62,420 bases of DNA from Dokdonella immobilis. GTDB taxonomy: Bacteria > Pseudomonadota > Gammaproteobacteria > Xanthomonadales > Rhodanobacteraceae. Positions 54,591 through 62,420 of this stretch are shown here, piece after piece. The stretch spans positions 1 to 62,420 of the forward strand of contig NZ_FOVF01000029.1 in NCBI RefSeq assembly GCF_900115085.1, written 5' to 3'. Position numbers and translations under genes: made by a program. Every line of letters starts with the position of its first letter. Positions within the stretch are counted from its first letter, which is position 1. The notes under the pieces were generated by a model, which searched no databases, had not been told where the DNA came from, and saw only the letters and a list, made by a program, of their open reading frames with translations.

Positions 54591-54848
54591 TCAGGCGACC
54601 TTGCTGCGGATCTCCTCCTGACGGGTGCGAAAGCGTTCCAGCGCCTCGCCCAGAGCCTTGGCCCGATCACGGAACTGCAGCATCTGCTGGCGTGTCTTGA
54701 TGACGCTGCGGATCAGGTCGGCACGTTGGCGGATCTGCTCATCGGTCATCGGCATGTCGAGCGGCGCCAGGTCGGCGCAGATCGAACCTATGGCCTGCAG
54801 TGCATTGACTGCCGTCCTGGCGTTTTCAGACGCTTTCTTCATGGTCAT
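54591..54848 (-). CDS. Small helical hypothetical protein
   Basis: The product has 85 residues from the ATG at 54848, with GGGAGAAG five to seven bases upstream; an ATG two codons later is possible. It is entirely helical and charged (KKASENARTAVNALQAIGSI, QIRQRADLIRSVIKTRQQML and AKALGEALERFRTRQEEIR), likely a coiled coil. It lies upstream of the DUF2235 operon on the same strand, 203 bases away, and may be a separate unit. No family is recognised. Confidence 0.6.
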   Translation of the reverse strand: MTMKKASENARTAVNALQAIGSICADLAPLDMPMTDEQIRQRADLIRSVIKTRQQMLQFRDRAKALGEALERFRTRQEEIRSKVA

Positions 54849-55352
54849 GCCACTTCTCCCGACCGTCGGCGCGAGCGCGCCTTGATGTTGTCCAAACCTG
54901 CGATGACCGGATCCGCAAGCCGGCATTGCCTGCACGATCCCTGCGGGTGCCCGACTGCCAGCGGCAAACACCGATTCCCTGTGCAGTAGATTTGCCATTG
55001 GGTTCGCAGGAATCTGTCGCTGGCCACGGCCATCGCCCAGGCAGTTTTCACGCTGCGGACTGAACCACCGCTAATCCGGTCAGCACCCCGTCCGGAAACT
55101 GCGAAGTGCACGACAGAATCGATCGCCCTGCCGGCACGGGCAGGCCACCCCGGGCCCAGGCCTCCTTAACCGCGTTTTCACAAAAACCGCTCGCTTCGCG
55201 GAATCCTCAGGAGATCGGTTTGTGTCCGATCGTCATATCCGAAGACGCGCCGCGACGAAATTCACTGTCGAGCCGAATCCGAATGCGCCGTACCAGTTTC
55301 GTTCATTCTCGATCGTGGAGACTCATCCCGGTAGGAAGATGGGAGCATCGAG
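54849..55352. other. Non-coding stretch without recognised content
   Basis: These 504 bases separate divergent genes. The open frames here have no plausible start sites or homology that I can see. No RNA gene is recognised. Confidence 0.5.
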
Positions 55353-55616
55353 ATGAATGTGACGATCCTGTTTGGCGACCGCGAAAGAAAATGCTCGCTC
55401 GATGAAATCGTGCAGCGGGCCCACGCGGCCGTCGAGTCCGTGCTCGAACGGTTTGCCGGCGCCGACGCGGCCGAACGACACGTGCGGCCGATATGGCACA
55501 GCGTGGCGATGCAGATCGATTGCCGTGAGGAAACGGAATATCGGCAGTTGCTCAGGGCCATTGAAGTGAATTGCGCGCTGCGCCGCATTGCCGTGATGGG
55601 CGTGCGCCGCGCCTGA
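55353..55616 (+). CDS. Small hypothetical protein
   Basis: The product has 87 residues. The text (VTILFGDRERKCSLDEIVQR, AHAAVESVLERFAG, then EEYRQLLRAIEV-like helices) has the composition of a real small protein with a strand followed by helices. GGGAGCATCGAG stands before the ATG. No family is recognised. It stands alone between a gap and repeats. Confidence 0.5.
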   Translation: MNVTILFGDRERKCSLDEIVQRAHAAVESVLERFAGADAAERHVRPIWHSVAMQIDCREETEYRQLLRAIEVNCALRRIAVMGVRRA

Positions 55617-55933
55617 GCCAGCCCACGATGACAACGGTGACGGGACGGCGCGATCCTCTCGCGTCGAACGAGGTGCATGATCTTGGTCGATGACGACTGG
55701 ATCCCGACTTCCGCCGGGACGGCTGAGAGAGGGCCTGAGCCGTCCCGCGTTGGCTCGTCACTCCTGCCAAGGCAGGACTCGGAACGCCGGCTGCCGAGCA
55801 GGAATTCGCGTCGTCAATGGTTCGACGGGCGAGCCGCGAGAGCGTTTCGTCGTACCGATTTCCCAGCCTCAAATCAGAATGGATCCCAGCCTTCGCTGGG
55901 ATGACGGTGTGGCCGTTCGTGCCATCCCCCTCC
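55617..55933. repeat. REP-like hairpins
   Basis: A hairpin TCCCAGC-CTTC-GCTGGGA stands at 55884-55901 inside the common 'gatcccagcc...gggatgac' REP word, and a weaker relative lies near 55700-55735. No gene is supported. Confidence 0.6.
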
Positions 55934-56221
55934 AGGGAGGCTCTGAACAAGTGGCGCAATCGTCATGGCGATCAGAAGGCTCGCCACAGGTGCTGCGTGG
56001 CGACTTGAAGGCTGGTTGCCTTGACGAGCCGCGCGGTGCCTGTGGCGGGCCTTCTGAGCGCCACCCTTTCTCAATGACATCAGTCTGTTGGGCGACGCCT
56101 GCCTGCGCGCAGCTCTTTGTTGCGCCGACTTGAAAGACGGCCAGTCTGTCTGCGTCGGCGCGCCGCGATCTGCGCGCAGGCAGGTGTCGTGACGGTTGTG
56201 CCACTTGTTCGGAGCCTCCCT
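55934..56221. mobile_element. 288-bp inverted-repeat element, copy 2
   Basis: Same length and plan as 28561-28848. The ends AGGGAGGCTCTGAACAAGTG and the complement of the right end agree at 29 of 32 positions. The internal hairpins are kept although the sequences differ, for example CCACAGG/CCTGTGG here against CCACATG/CATGTGG in copy 1. No protein is encoded. The remaining 113 bases before the next gene hold nothing recognisable. Confidence 0.8.
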
Positions 56222-56334
56222 AGCTCGTCATTCCTGGGCGTGCAGGACCGCGGAGGCCATCGCGCGGTTGCTGCCTGGTTATTGATGACACATTGACCGG
56301 GCTTGGTTAAGTTGGGCGCCCCGCACACCTTCGG

Positions 56335-58416
56335 ATGCCCGTGGAACAGCGACTCGATGCCATTGCCCAACTGATCGCGCAGGGTCGTCCCGACAAGGCC
56401 GCACAGCTGGCGAGCGAGGCGCGGGCGAACTTTCCGCTTGCGGTCGAACCGGCGCGCCTGCATGGCGTCGCCCTGTTCAGCATGGGCCGTCTCGACGAGG
56501 CCGTCGTCGCACTCCGCGAAGCCAGCGCCCTCGAACCGCGTTCGGTCGAAACCCTGTGCAATCTCGGCAGTGTCCTGTTGGCACGCAACGATGTCCACGC
56601 CGCCCTGACCGTGATGCAGTCGGCCCGGCTGATCGCGCCCGGACACGCCGCCGTTCTCAACGGTCTCGGCAACGCACTGCGCGCGGCGGGTGACGCCCGG
56701 GCGGCACGCGACACCTATGAGGCCGCCGCGCGTGCGGCCCCGGAATTCCTCGGCGCCTGGCTCAACCTGGCCGCCGCCGAGCTGGCCCTGGGCCAGCCTG
56801 CGCAATGCGAACGCATTGCGCGCATGGTCCTCAAGCAGACGCCCAACGCGCAGGCCTATCTGCTGCTGGCCCAGTCCCTCGCCGCCCAGCACCTGCTCGA
56901 CGAAGCGGCCGATGCCTGCCGCGAGGGCGAGCGTGTTTCGCCGGGCAACCCCGACCTGCCCTATCAGCTCGGCCAGATCGCCGACGAACTGAAGCAGCCC
57001 GGGCTGGCGGCCGAGGCCCATGCCAGGGCGCTACAGATCGACCCGAATCTCAGCGGCGCCCTGGCCCAACTCGTCTTCATCAGGCGACAGCTATGTGACT
57101 GGCGCGATCTCGACCGGCTTTCCGGTCGGCTGCGCGAGGCCGTTGCCGCGGGCGCGAGCGACGTCGCGCCATTTGGCTTCCTCGCCGAACCGGCGACAGC
57201 CGCGGAGCAACGGGTCTGCGCCATGCAGTTCGCCGCCGCTGTCGGGCGACGGATCGATCCGCTCGCCGCCCGCCCGCAATTCCGGCATGCGCAACGAGCG
57301 CCCGACGCGCCGTTGCGCATCGGCTTTGCCTCGAACGGTTTCGGCAACCATCCGACCGGCCTGCTGACGGTCGCCTTTTTCGAGGCCTTGTCCGCACGCG
57401 GTGTCGATCTGCAGCTCTTTGCCACAGCGGCTAGCGACGGATCACCGGTGCAGCAACGACTGCAGGCCGCAGCCGGCGCGTGGCATGTCCTGGTTGATCT
57501 GCCTGCGGCCGGGATGGCAGAGCGCATCGCGGCCAGCGAGCTCGACATCCTGGTCGACCTGCGGGTCTGGGGCGGCGGCAACATCAGCGAGGCCCTGGCC
57601 CTGCGGCCGGCGCCGATCCAGGTCAACTGGCTGGCCTACCCCGGCACCTCCGGCGCCGACTGGATCGACTACGTGATCGCCGATCACCAGGTCCTGCCGG
57701 CGCGCCTGTGCCAGTACTTCTCGGAGCAGGTGGCCTGGCTGCCGCGCTGCTTCCAGCCATCCGATCCCGGGCGTGCCGTCGGCCAGCCGCCGGTGCGGAC
57801 CGAATGTGGCCTGCCAGCATCGGGCGCGGTCTATGTCTGTTTCAACAATAGCTACAAGCTCGATGCGCGCAGTCTCGAGCGCATGTTCGCGATCCTGCGC
57901 GGGGTGCCCGATGCGGTCCTCTGGTTGCTCGCCGGACCCGAGCGAAGTGACGCCAACCTGCGCGCGCAGGCAGCGGCCTCGGGCGTCGATCCGGATCGGC
58001 TGGTGTTCATGGCCAAGCTGCCGCATGCCGACTACCTGGCCCGCTATCGGCATGCCGACCTCTTTCTCGATACCGCCACCTACAACGCGCACACCACGGC
58101 CTCGGATGCGATCTGGGCCGGCTGTCCGGTCCTGACCTCGGCCGGGGAGACTTTCGCGTCGCGCGTCGCCAGCAGCCTCAATCACCATCTCGGCATGACC
58201 GAGCTCAATGTCGCAGACGATGCCGCGTTCGTTGAATTCGCGCTGCGCGTGGGCCGAGAGCGCAGCGTGCGCGACGCCTTGCACGCTCGGCTAGCGGTTC
58301 TTCGCGGGCAGGGCAGCCTGTTCGACATGGACGGCTTCGCCGCGGATTTCATGGCGCTGCTGCAGGCCATGGCGCACCGTCACCGAACCGGGCAGGCAGC
58401 CGCGCCTATCGACTGA
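56335..58416 (+). CDS. TPR-OGT/SPINDLY-like glycosyltransferase
   Basis: The 693-residue protein has TPR repeats through about residue 240 (for example LDEAVVALREASALEPRSVE and RAARDTYEAAARAAPEFLGA), then a GT41 catalytic domain. In the latter are APLRIGFASNGFGNHPTG (HPTG where HPVG is usual), DILVDLRVWGGGN, VNWLAYPGTSGADWIDYVIA, VCFNNSYKLD and YNAHTTASDAIWAGCPVLT. Bacterial members glycosylate cytoplasmic or flagellar and pilus proteins. No signal peptide is seen. moaB follows closely. Confidence 0.88.
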   Translation: MPVEQRLDAIAQLIAQGRPDKAAQLASEARANFPLAVEPARLHGVALFSMGRLDEAVVALREASALEPRSVETLCNLGSVLLARNDVHAALTVMQSARLIAPGHAAVLNGLGNALRAAGDARAARDTYEAAARAAPEFLGAWLNLAAAELALGQPAQCERIARMVLKQTPNAQAYLLLAQSLAAQHLLDEAADACREGERVSPGNPDLPYQLGQIADELKQPGLAAEAHARALQIDPNLSGALAQLVFIRRQLCDWRDLDRLSGRLREAVAAGASDVAPFGFLAEPATAAEQRVCAMQFAAAVGRRIDPLAARPQFRHAQRAPDAPLRIGFASNGFGNHPTGLLTVAFFEALSARGVDLQLFATAASDGSPVQQRLQAAAGAWHVLVDLPAAGMAERIAASELDILVDLRVWGGGNISEALALRPAPIQVNWLAYPGTSGADWIDYVIADHQVLPARLCQYFSEQVAWLPRCFQPSDPGRAVGQPPVRTECGLPASGAVYVCFNNSYKLDARSLERMFAILRGVPDAVLWLLAGPERSDANLRAQAAASGVDPDRLVFMAKLPHADYLARYRHADLFLDTATYNAHTTASDAIWAGCPVLTSAGETFASRVASSLNHHLGMTELNVADDAAFVEFALRVGRERSVRDALHARLAVLRGQGSLFDMDGFAADFMALLQAMAHRHRTGQAAAPID

Positions 58417-58444
58417 GGACGACCCGGCGCGCTAGTCTCGATGC

Positions 58445-58966
58445 ATGGAAGCCTCCGCCGAACTCATCTCCCTCAGCCTGTGCGTGCTGACCGTCTCCGA
58501 CTCGCGCACCGCGGCCAACGACAGTTCGGGTGACTATCTGGTCGAGGCCCTGGCCGCCGCCGGCCACCGCCTGCACGAGCGCGGCATCGTCCGCGACGAC
58601 CGTTACCGCATGCGCGCGATCGTCTCGAAGTGGATCGCCGACGACGCCGTGCATGGGATCCTCATCACCGGCGGCACCGGCTTCACCGGCCGCGATTCGA
58701 CCCCGGAAGCGATCGAACCGTTGCTCGACAAGCTGATGCCGGGTTTCGGCGAAATGTTCCGCGCGATCAGCATCGAGGAGATCGGCACCTCCAGCCTGCA
58801 GTCGCGCGCCTTCGCCGGGCTCGCCAACCAGACCTTCATCTTCTGCCTGCCGGGCTCGACCTCGGCCTGCCGTACGGCCTGGGAGAGGATCATCCGAATC
58901 CAGCTCGACGCGCGCACCCGTCCCTGCAACCTGGCCGGCCTGCGTCCGCGTCTGGGCGAGCAGTAA
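58445..58966 (+). CDS. moaB: Molybdopterin biosynthesis protein MoaB
   Basis: The 173-residue protein has the MoCF-binding fold: LCVLTVSDSRTAANDSSGDY, HGILITGGTGFTGRDSTPEA and FIFCLPGSTSACRTAWE. It adenylates molybdopterin before metal insertion. A PPK2 gene follows after 24 bases. Confidence 0.95.
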   Translation: MEASAELISLSLCVLTVSDSRTAANDSSGDYLVEALAAAGHRLHERGIVRDDRYRMRAIVSKWIADDAVHGILITGGTGFTGRDSTPEAIEPLLDKLMPGFGEMFRAISIEEIGTSSLQSRAFAGLANQTFIFCLPGSTSACRTAWERIIRIQLDARTRPCNLAGLRPRLGEQ

Positions 58967-58990
58967 ATCCAGGCCAACAAGGGGATCCGC

Positions 58991-59764
58991 ATGGGCTCGA
59001 TCAAGCGCAAGGAATATGAAAAGGCCCTCGAGGACCTGCAGGCCGAGCTGATCGCGCTGCAGCACTGGATCACGGCCAACAACCAGCGCGTGGTCGTGAT
59101 CTTCGAGGGCCGCGACGCCGCCGGAAAGGGTGGTGTGATCAAGGCCATCGAGGGCCCGCTGAACAATCGTTACGTGCGCACCGTGGCCTTGCCCAAGCCG
59201 AACGAACACGAGTCGAGCCAGTGGTATTTCCAGCGCTACGTCAGCCACCTGCCCTGCGCTGGCGAGCTCGTGCTGTTCGATCGCAGCTGGTACAACCGCG
59301 CCGGCGTCGAGCCGGTCATGGGCTTCTGCACGCCCGAGCAGCATCGCCAGTTCCTGCAGGATTGTCCGGTCTTCGAGCGCCTGATCACCAACGACGGCCT
59401 GATCCTGCTCAAGTACTGGCTCAGCGTCGACCAGGAACAGCAGGAAGAGCGCTTCGACGAACGTGCGGAGGATCCGGCCAAGCGCTGGAAACTGTCGCCG
59501 ATCGACATCAAGGCACGCGAAAGGTATGCCGACTATGGCGACGCCCGCGACGTCATGCTCAAGGTCACCCACACCGACCATGCGCCATGGTTCGTGGTCA
59601 ATTTCAACGACCAGAAGCGTGGCCGCCTGAACCTGATCGACCACCTGCTCAAGCAGTTGCCGAAACGCGAACCGCCTGGCCCGGCGCTGGACCTTCCCAA
59701 GCTCTCCGGCAAGCCGCTCGAGGAGAAGATCCCGGACGGATTTCTCGTTCCGGAACCCTATTGA
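58991..59764 (+). CDS. ppk2: Polyphosphate kinase 2 family protein
   Basis: The 257-residue protein has the PPK2 core: VVVIFEGRDAAGKGGVIKAI (Walker A), FQRYVSHLPCAGELVLFDRS with WYNRAGVEPVMGF (Walker B and lid), and APWFVVNFNDQKRGRLNLI. It transfers phosphate between polyphosphate and nucleotides. A GGGGA site lies before the ATG. One-domain length is normal for class I PPK2. Confidence 0.94.
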   Translation: MGSIKRKEYEKALEDLQAELIALQHWITANNQRVVVIFEGRDAAGKGGVIKAIEGPLNNRYVRTVALPKPNEHESSQWYFQRYVSHLPCAGELVLFDRSWYNRAGVEPVMGFCTPEQHRQFLQDCPVFERLITNDGLILLKYWLSVDQEQQEERFDERAEDPAKRWKLSPIDIKARERYADYGDARDVMLKVTHTDHAPWFVVNFNDQKRGRLNLIDHLLKQLPKREPPGPALDLPKLSGKPLEEKIPDGFLVPEPY

Positions 59765-59818
59765 AAGAGGAAAAACAGACGCTATCATCCGCGCGATTGA
59801 TAGCGAGGACCCTGGCCC

Positions 59819-60562
59819 ATGTCACGCTGGAAAGCCGCTTGCATCCACCTTTCGATCAGCCTCCTGGTCGGCCTGCTGGTGCTGGCCCTGCTGTTTCTGG
59901 TCTGGTACCCCGAACCCTACTTCGAAGCAGCCGGCGGCCAACACCTGATCGTCGTCCTGCTCGGCGTGGACCTCGTCCTCGGCCCGCTGATGACCCTGAT
60001 CCTGTTCAAGTCGGGCAAATGGGGCATGCGCTTCGATCTCTGGATGATCGGCGTCGTCCAATCGGCGGCCCTCGTCTATGGTCTGCACGTGATCGCCGAG
60101 TCGCGACCGGTGTTCATCGTGGCAGCGGTCGACCGCTTCAACGTGATGGCTCCAGCCGATATCGACCCCGAGGATCTGGCGGCGGGGAAAAAACCCGAGT
60201 TTCGCAGCTTTTCCTGGACCGGACCGCGCCTGGTCGGCGCCCAAATACCTCCACGGGGGAAAGAGCGAACCAAACTCATGTTCCAGGGCCCCGGGGGAAG
60301 AGACGTCCAGAATTACCCCAAGTTTTATGTCGATTATGAAGCAGTTGCGCCCGCCATCCTCGACCGAGCCAAACCTCTGTCCAATCTGCGCGAGAGGAAC
60401 GCGGATGCAGGCCCTGTGCTCGCCAAGTGGTTGCGCTCGAACCACCGGAAAGAGGAAGACGTCGTCTGGGCTCCGATCATGGCGCGCAAATCCAGTGCCA
60501 CCATGCTTTTGGATGCCCATACCGGTGAGCCCCTCGAGGCCATGGCCGTTTACCCCTGGTAG
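59819..60562 (+). CDS. TfpX/TfpZ family type IV pilin accessory protein
   Basis: The 247-residue protein has an N-terminal hydrophobic region with about three membrane segments (LSISLLVGLLVLALLFLVWY; IVVLLGVDLVLGPLMTLILF; a third near 75-90). A conserved YPEPYF follows the first segment, and a soluble periplasmic part has FSWTGPRLVGA and ends EAMAVYPW. Members are co-encoded with pilA in Pseudomonas and xanthomonads and affect pilin assembly. pilA lies about 750 bases downstream. Confidence 0.85.
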   Translation: MSRWKAACIHLSISLLVGLLVLALLFLVWYPEPYFEAAGGQHLIVVLLGVDLVLGPLMTLILFKSGKWGMRFDLWMIGVVQSAALVYGLHVIAESRPVFIVAAVDRFNVMAPADIDPEDLAAGKKPEFRSFSWTGPRLVGAQIPPRGKERTKLMFQGPGGRDVQNYPKFYVDYEAVAPAILDRAKPLSNLRERNADAGPVLAKWLRSNHRKEEDVVWAPIMARKSSATMLLDAHTGEPLEAMAVYPW

Positions 60563-61175
60563 ACACACGGCTCGCGAAGAAAACCGCAATCGCAGCGGTG
60601 TGCATGGACGTGACTCCGGCCGAAATCTCGCATCGAAAGCCTGGCGCCACGCCGTGCAATTGATCGACTCGGAATTCTTTACGAATCAAGCGCCACTCGT
60701 CAGCACCGACCGTCGCAGACGTTCCGGGAGCAAATCGCACAACCTGGCGAGCATGTCGACAATGCCGATGTGTTCCGCCAATGGAGATGTATTCAACCAA
60801 TGGATCTGGCACGCCTGATGGCCCCTCGACCGCACAGTTCGTCAGATCCCACAAGGAATTGCCGCAGGCTAGTCCGAGGAGGGGCGCAGGCGCAGGTTCC
60901 TGAGCATTCAGATCCCCGATACGAGGGTGTCCGTCCGGCCCCTGGTAATCATTCCAGGGACTTTCCGCGACTTGATTGACAGTGAATGTCACAAGATGAC
61001 GGTTCCGGGCAGGAGCCCTGGAAAGTACCTTGACTGCTTCCTTTGCAGACTCGCGAATCGCGAGCCTCGCGATACGTGACAGGCTTCCCACTTCCGAATC
61101 CGAATTTTCGAACCCGCATCCACTAACGTGAACGCGGTCAACGAATGTGGCAGGATGTCGAAACCTGAACGAGGT
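60563..61175. other. Long intergenic region upstream of pilA
   Basis: The gap between the pilin accessory gene and pilA spans 60563-61312. A minus-strand frame at 60477-61181 has no family features and runs antisense into the tfpX gene. This part shows nothing I can name; the pilA promoter follows. Confidence 0.5.
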
Positions 61176-61191
61176 TGGCACGGATGCTGCT
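61176..61191 (+). promoter_or_regulatory. Sigma-54 promoter of pilA
   Basis: TGGCAC at 61176-61181 and TGCT at 61188-61191 give the GG-N10-GC spacing required for RpoN (GG 61177-61178, GC 61189-61190). It lies about 120 bases upstream of the pilA start, as in Pseudomonas and xanthomonads where PilS/PilR activate it. Confidence 0.8.
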
Positions 61192-61312
61192 ACATTGGAC
61201 TCACCCTTCCGATGTTTGTCGAAGCGGGCGGCCCAGGACGGTAAACCCTGCGTCGACCGGATCGGAAGCCAAGGGCAATCCGGATTACCTTTATTTCCAC
61301 GAGGAAGACACC

Positions 61313-61750
61313 ATGAACGTTAACAAGACGAAAGGCTTCACCCTTATCGAATTGATGATCGTCGTCGCGATCATCGCCATCCTGGCCGCGATCGCGCTGC
61401 CGGCTTACCAGAACTACATCAAGCGCTCCAAGGTTACGGAAGGCGTTGTCGCCGCCGACGCCTGCAAATCGTCGGTTTCCGAGTACGTTGCCTCGCAGAA
61501 CACGCTTCCGGCCAACATCGCTGAAGCTGGCTGTGATGGCTTCGTAACGACACAATACGTCCGGTCGCTGACCTACGCTGCAACGGGCGGCATCACGGTC
61601 ACGTACCGCACGGCAGTTGGTGATGGTGTTGCCGGGCTTACCTATGAACTGGTTCCCGACACCACTGAAGTTGCAAATGGCCAGATCACTGCATGGTCCT
61701 GCACGGGCAGCAGTGTTCGCCCGGAACTGCTGCCGGCCGTCTGTCGCTAA
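61313..61750 (+). CDS. pilA: Type IV major pilin
   Basis: The 145-residue prepilin has the PilD cleavage site [20 protein letters not shown] with Phe+1 and Glu5, then [20 protein letters not shown]. The globular part has a C-terminal Cys pair ([17 protein letters not shown]), forming the usual D-loop. GAGGAAG stands upstream of the ATG. The gene has its own sigma-54 promoter and terminator, so it is expressed alone at a high level. Confidence 0.96.
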   Translation: MNVNKTKGFTLIELMIVVAIIAILAAIALPAYQNYIKRSKVTEGVVAADACKSSVSEYVASQNTLPANIAEAGCDGFVTTQYVRSLTYAATGGITVTYRTAVGDGVAGLTYELVPDTTEVANGQITAWSCTGSSVRPELLPAVCR

Positions 61751-61775
61751 TAAGCAAGCGTTCGAAGCTGTCAAC

Positions 61776-61805
61776 AAAAGCCCCTCGCATGAGGGGCTTT
61801 TTTTT
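61776..61805 (+). terminator. Rho-independent terminator of pilA
   Basis: The stem AGCCCCTC/GAGGGGCT with a four-base loop GCAT is followed by seven to eight T residues, 26 bases after the pilA stop. The A run before the stem lets it serve weakly in the other direction. Confidence 0.93.
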
Positions 61806-61880
61806 GCATTTCCGATTTCTCATCCGCAAAACCCGTGTTAACGTTTCAATTTGGCGCCATCAAGGCGGTCATTCATTACG

Positions 61881-62420
61881 ATGAAGAACACTTCAAGATC
61901 AATAACTTGGTTCTTGATGACAGCAGCCTTCGCCGCTACCTCACTGGTCTACTGGAAGGGCCTGCAAGGCGGCTTTGTCTACGATGACTACAGCTTCATT
62001 TTTGGCAATCCGGGAATCAAGGTTTCTTCCAACTCCTTAAGCAACTGGTTTGCCGCGGCGATGTCGTTTCCATCCGGATCCCACCAGGGACGCTGGCTCG
62101 GCATGCTGAGCTTCGCCGCAAACCACTATTTCACCGGCATGGATCCGTATGCATTCAAGCTGACCAACCTGGCAATCCACCTGCTCAATGGCCTGCTGGT
62201 CTTTCTGGCCCTGCGAGCCCTGTTCGATTTCCACCAGCTGCAAAAACCCGCCTTTCCCCGGCGCGCGGTGTTCAATTCAGGCCTGGCTGCCGCCTCGCTG
62301 GCCGCACTCTGGCTGGTCCTGCCCATCAATCTGACCGCCGTCCTCTATATCTCCCAGCGCCTCGAGTCGCTTTCAAATACTTTTGTCTTTCTCGGCCTCT
62401 GGTGGTACCTGCGGGTTCGA
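61881..62420 (+). CDS. GT-C-like membrane protein, partial at window end
   Basis: At least 180 residues are encoded and the frame runs off the window. The N-terminus has a membrane segment (WFLMTAAFAATSLVYW), then GLQGGFVYDDYSFIF with the acidic pair in the first periplasmic loop typical of GT-C glycosyltransferases and TMTC-like proteins. Next come TNLAIHLLNGLLVFLALRAL and a third segment (SLAALWLVLPINLTAVLYIS). In xanthomonads such genes after pilA are linked to pilin glycosylation. The start ATG lies 76 bases after the terminator. The C-terminal part (probably TPR repeats) is not in view. Confidence 0.7.
   Translation, partial: MKNTSRSITWFLMTAAFAATSLVYWKGLQGGFVYDDYSFIFGNPGIKVSSNSLSNWFAAAMSFPSGSHQGRWLGMLSFAANHYFTGMDPYAFKLTNLAIHLLNGLLVFLALRALFDFHQLQKPAFPRRAVFNSGLAAASLAALWLVLPINLTAVLYISQRLESLSNTFVFLGLWWYLRVR

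Noticed and set aside
60477..61181. Open frame of 234 residues on the minus strand upstream of pilA
   Set aside because: It overlaps the tfpX gene antisense, lacks a ribosome site and has no domain. A decayed gene cannot be excluded.

Overview
The window is a high-GC (roughly 64-66% by eye) gammaproteobacterial chromosome segment. The best guess is Lysobacterales/Xanthomonadales, close to Rhodanobacteraceae such as Dokdonella. The clues are an ECF42-type sigma factor with DGPF partners, a TfpX/TfpZ pilin accessory gene beside pilA, a DUF6491-like exported protein, two secreted proteins ending in an 'IFA(N/D)-x-FEN' tail, and abundant REP-like hairpins. This is inference from gene content; no 16S or other marker is present.

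Layout. (1) 1-1062: repeats and one exported hypothetical. (2) 1063-10699: a tRNA-Phe gene whose 3' half is duplicated 9.56 kb away as a perfect 53-bp direct repeat. The repeats bracket a compact integrated element. One nearly continuous minus-strand operon holds integrase, an unknown gene, an AlpA-like regulator, a CHC2-type primase fragment, a RepA/DnaB-like AAA ATPase, a TubC_N-like protein and a HTH protein. A promoter with a palindrome separates this from a second module holding an HK97-type major capsid protein, small unknowns and a P27-like small terminase. No large terminase, portal, protease or tail gene is visible. A Clp-fold (SDH family) serine proteinase is carried as cargo at the tRNA end. 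I read this as a capsid-encoding phage satellite. (3) 10700-14024: tandem repeats containing tRNA 3'-end fragments, then an ECF42 sigma operon. (4) 14252-26323: a minus-strand defence block with EEP nuclease, DUF429, and a type I restriction system (hsdM, hsdS, hsdR). Nested between hsdS and hsdR are an Nmad3/Nmad2 pair (Nmad2 frameshifted) and an AbiE toxin-antitoxin. An Mrr-like endonuclease lies upstream.

(5) 26503-33093: a PcfJ-like protein, one copy of a 288-bp inverted-repeat element, higBA, ylqF, a REP array, ghrA and more repeats. (6) 33094-36202: a Cys-rich HTH regulator divergent from an exported helical protein, FolE2 and a flavin reductase. (7) 36360-45381: GNAT enzyme, two secreted proteins, the mrfA-mrfB helicase/exonuclease pair (mrfB carries a genomic repeat in frame), an AraC regulator and a tautomerase. 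(8) 45995-54848: a tightly overlapped minus-strand operon of DUF2235 (Tle1-like) hydrolase, membrane-anchored trypsin-like protease, lipoprotein, exported SH3-like protein, CHAT (caspase-like) protein and MBL-fold hydrolase. I know of no described system with this composition. (9) 55353-62420: a second copy of the 288-bp element, an OGT/SPINDLY-like glycosyltransferase, moaB, ppk2, tfpX, a sigma-54-driven pilA with terminator, and the start of a multi-spanning GT-C-like protein.

The most interesting items are the capsid-encoding satellite, the CHAT/trypsin/DUF2235/MBL operon, the composite restriction island with Nmad and AbiE inserts, and the structured 288-bp element with paired changes between its two copies. 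All functional calls come from reading motifs and recalling families; no database search was run.
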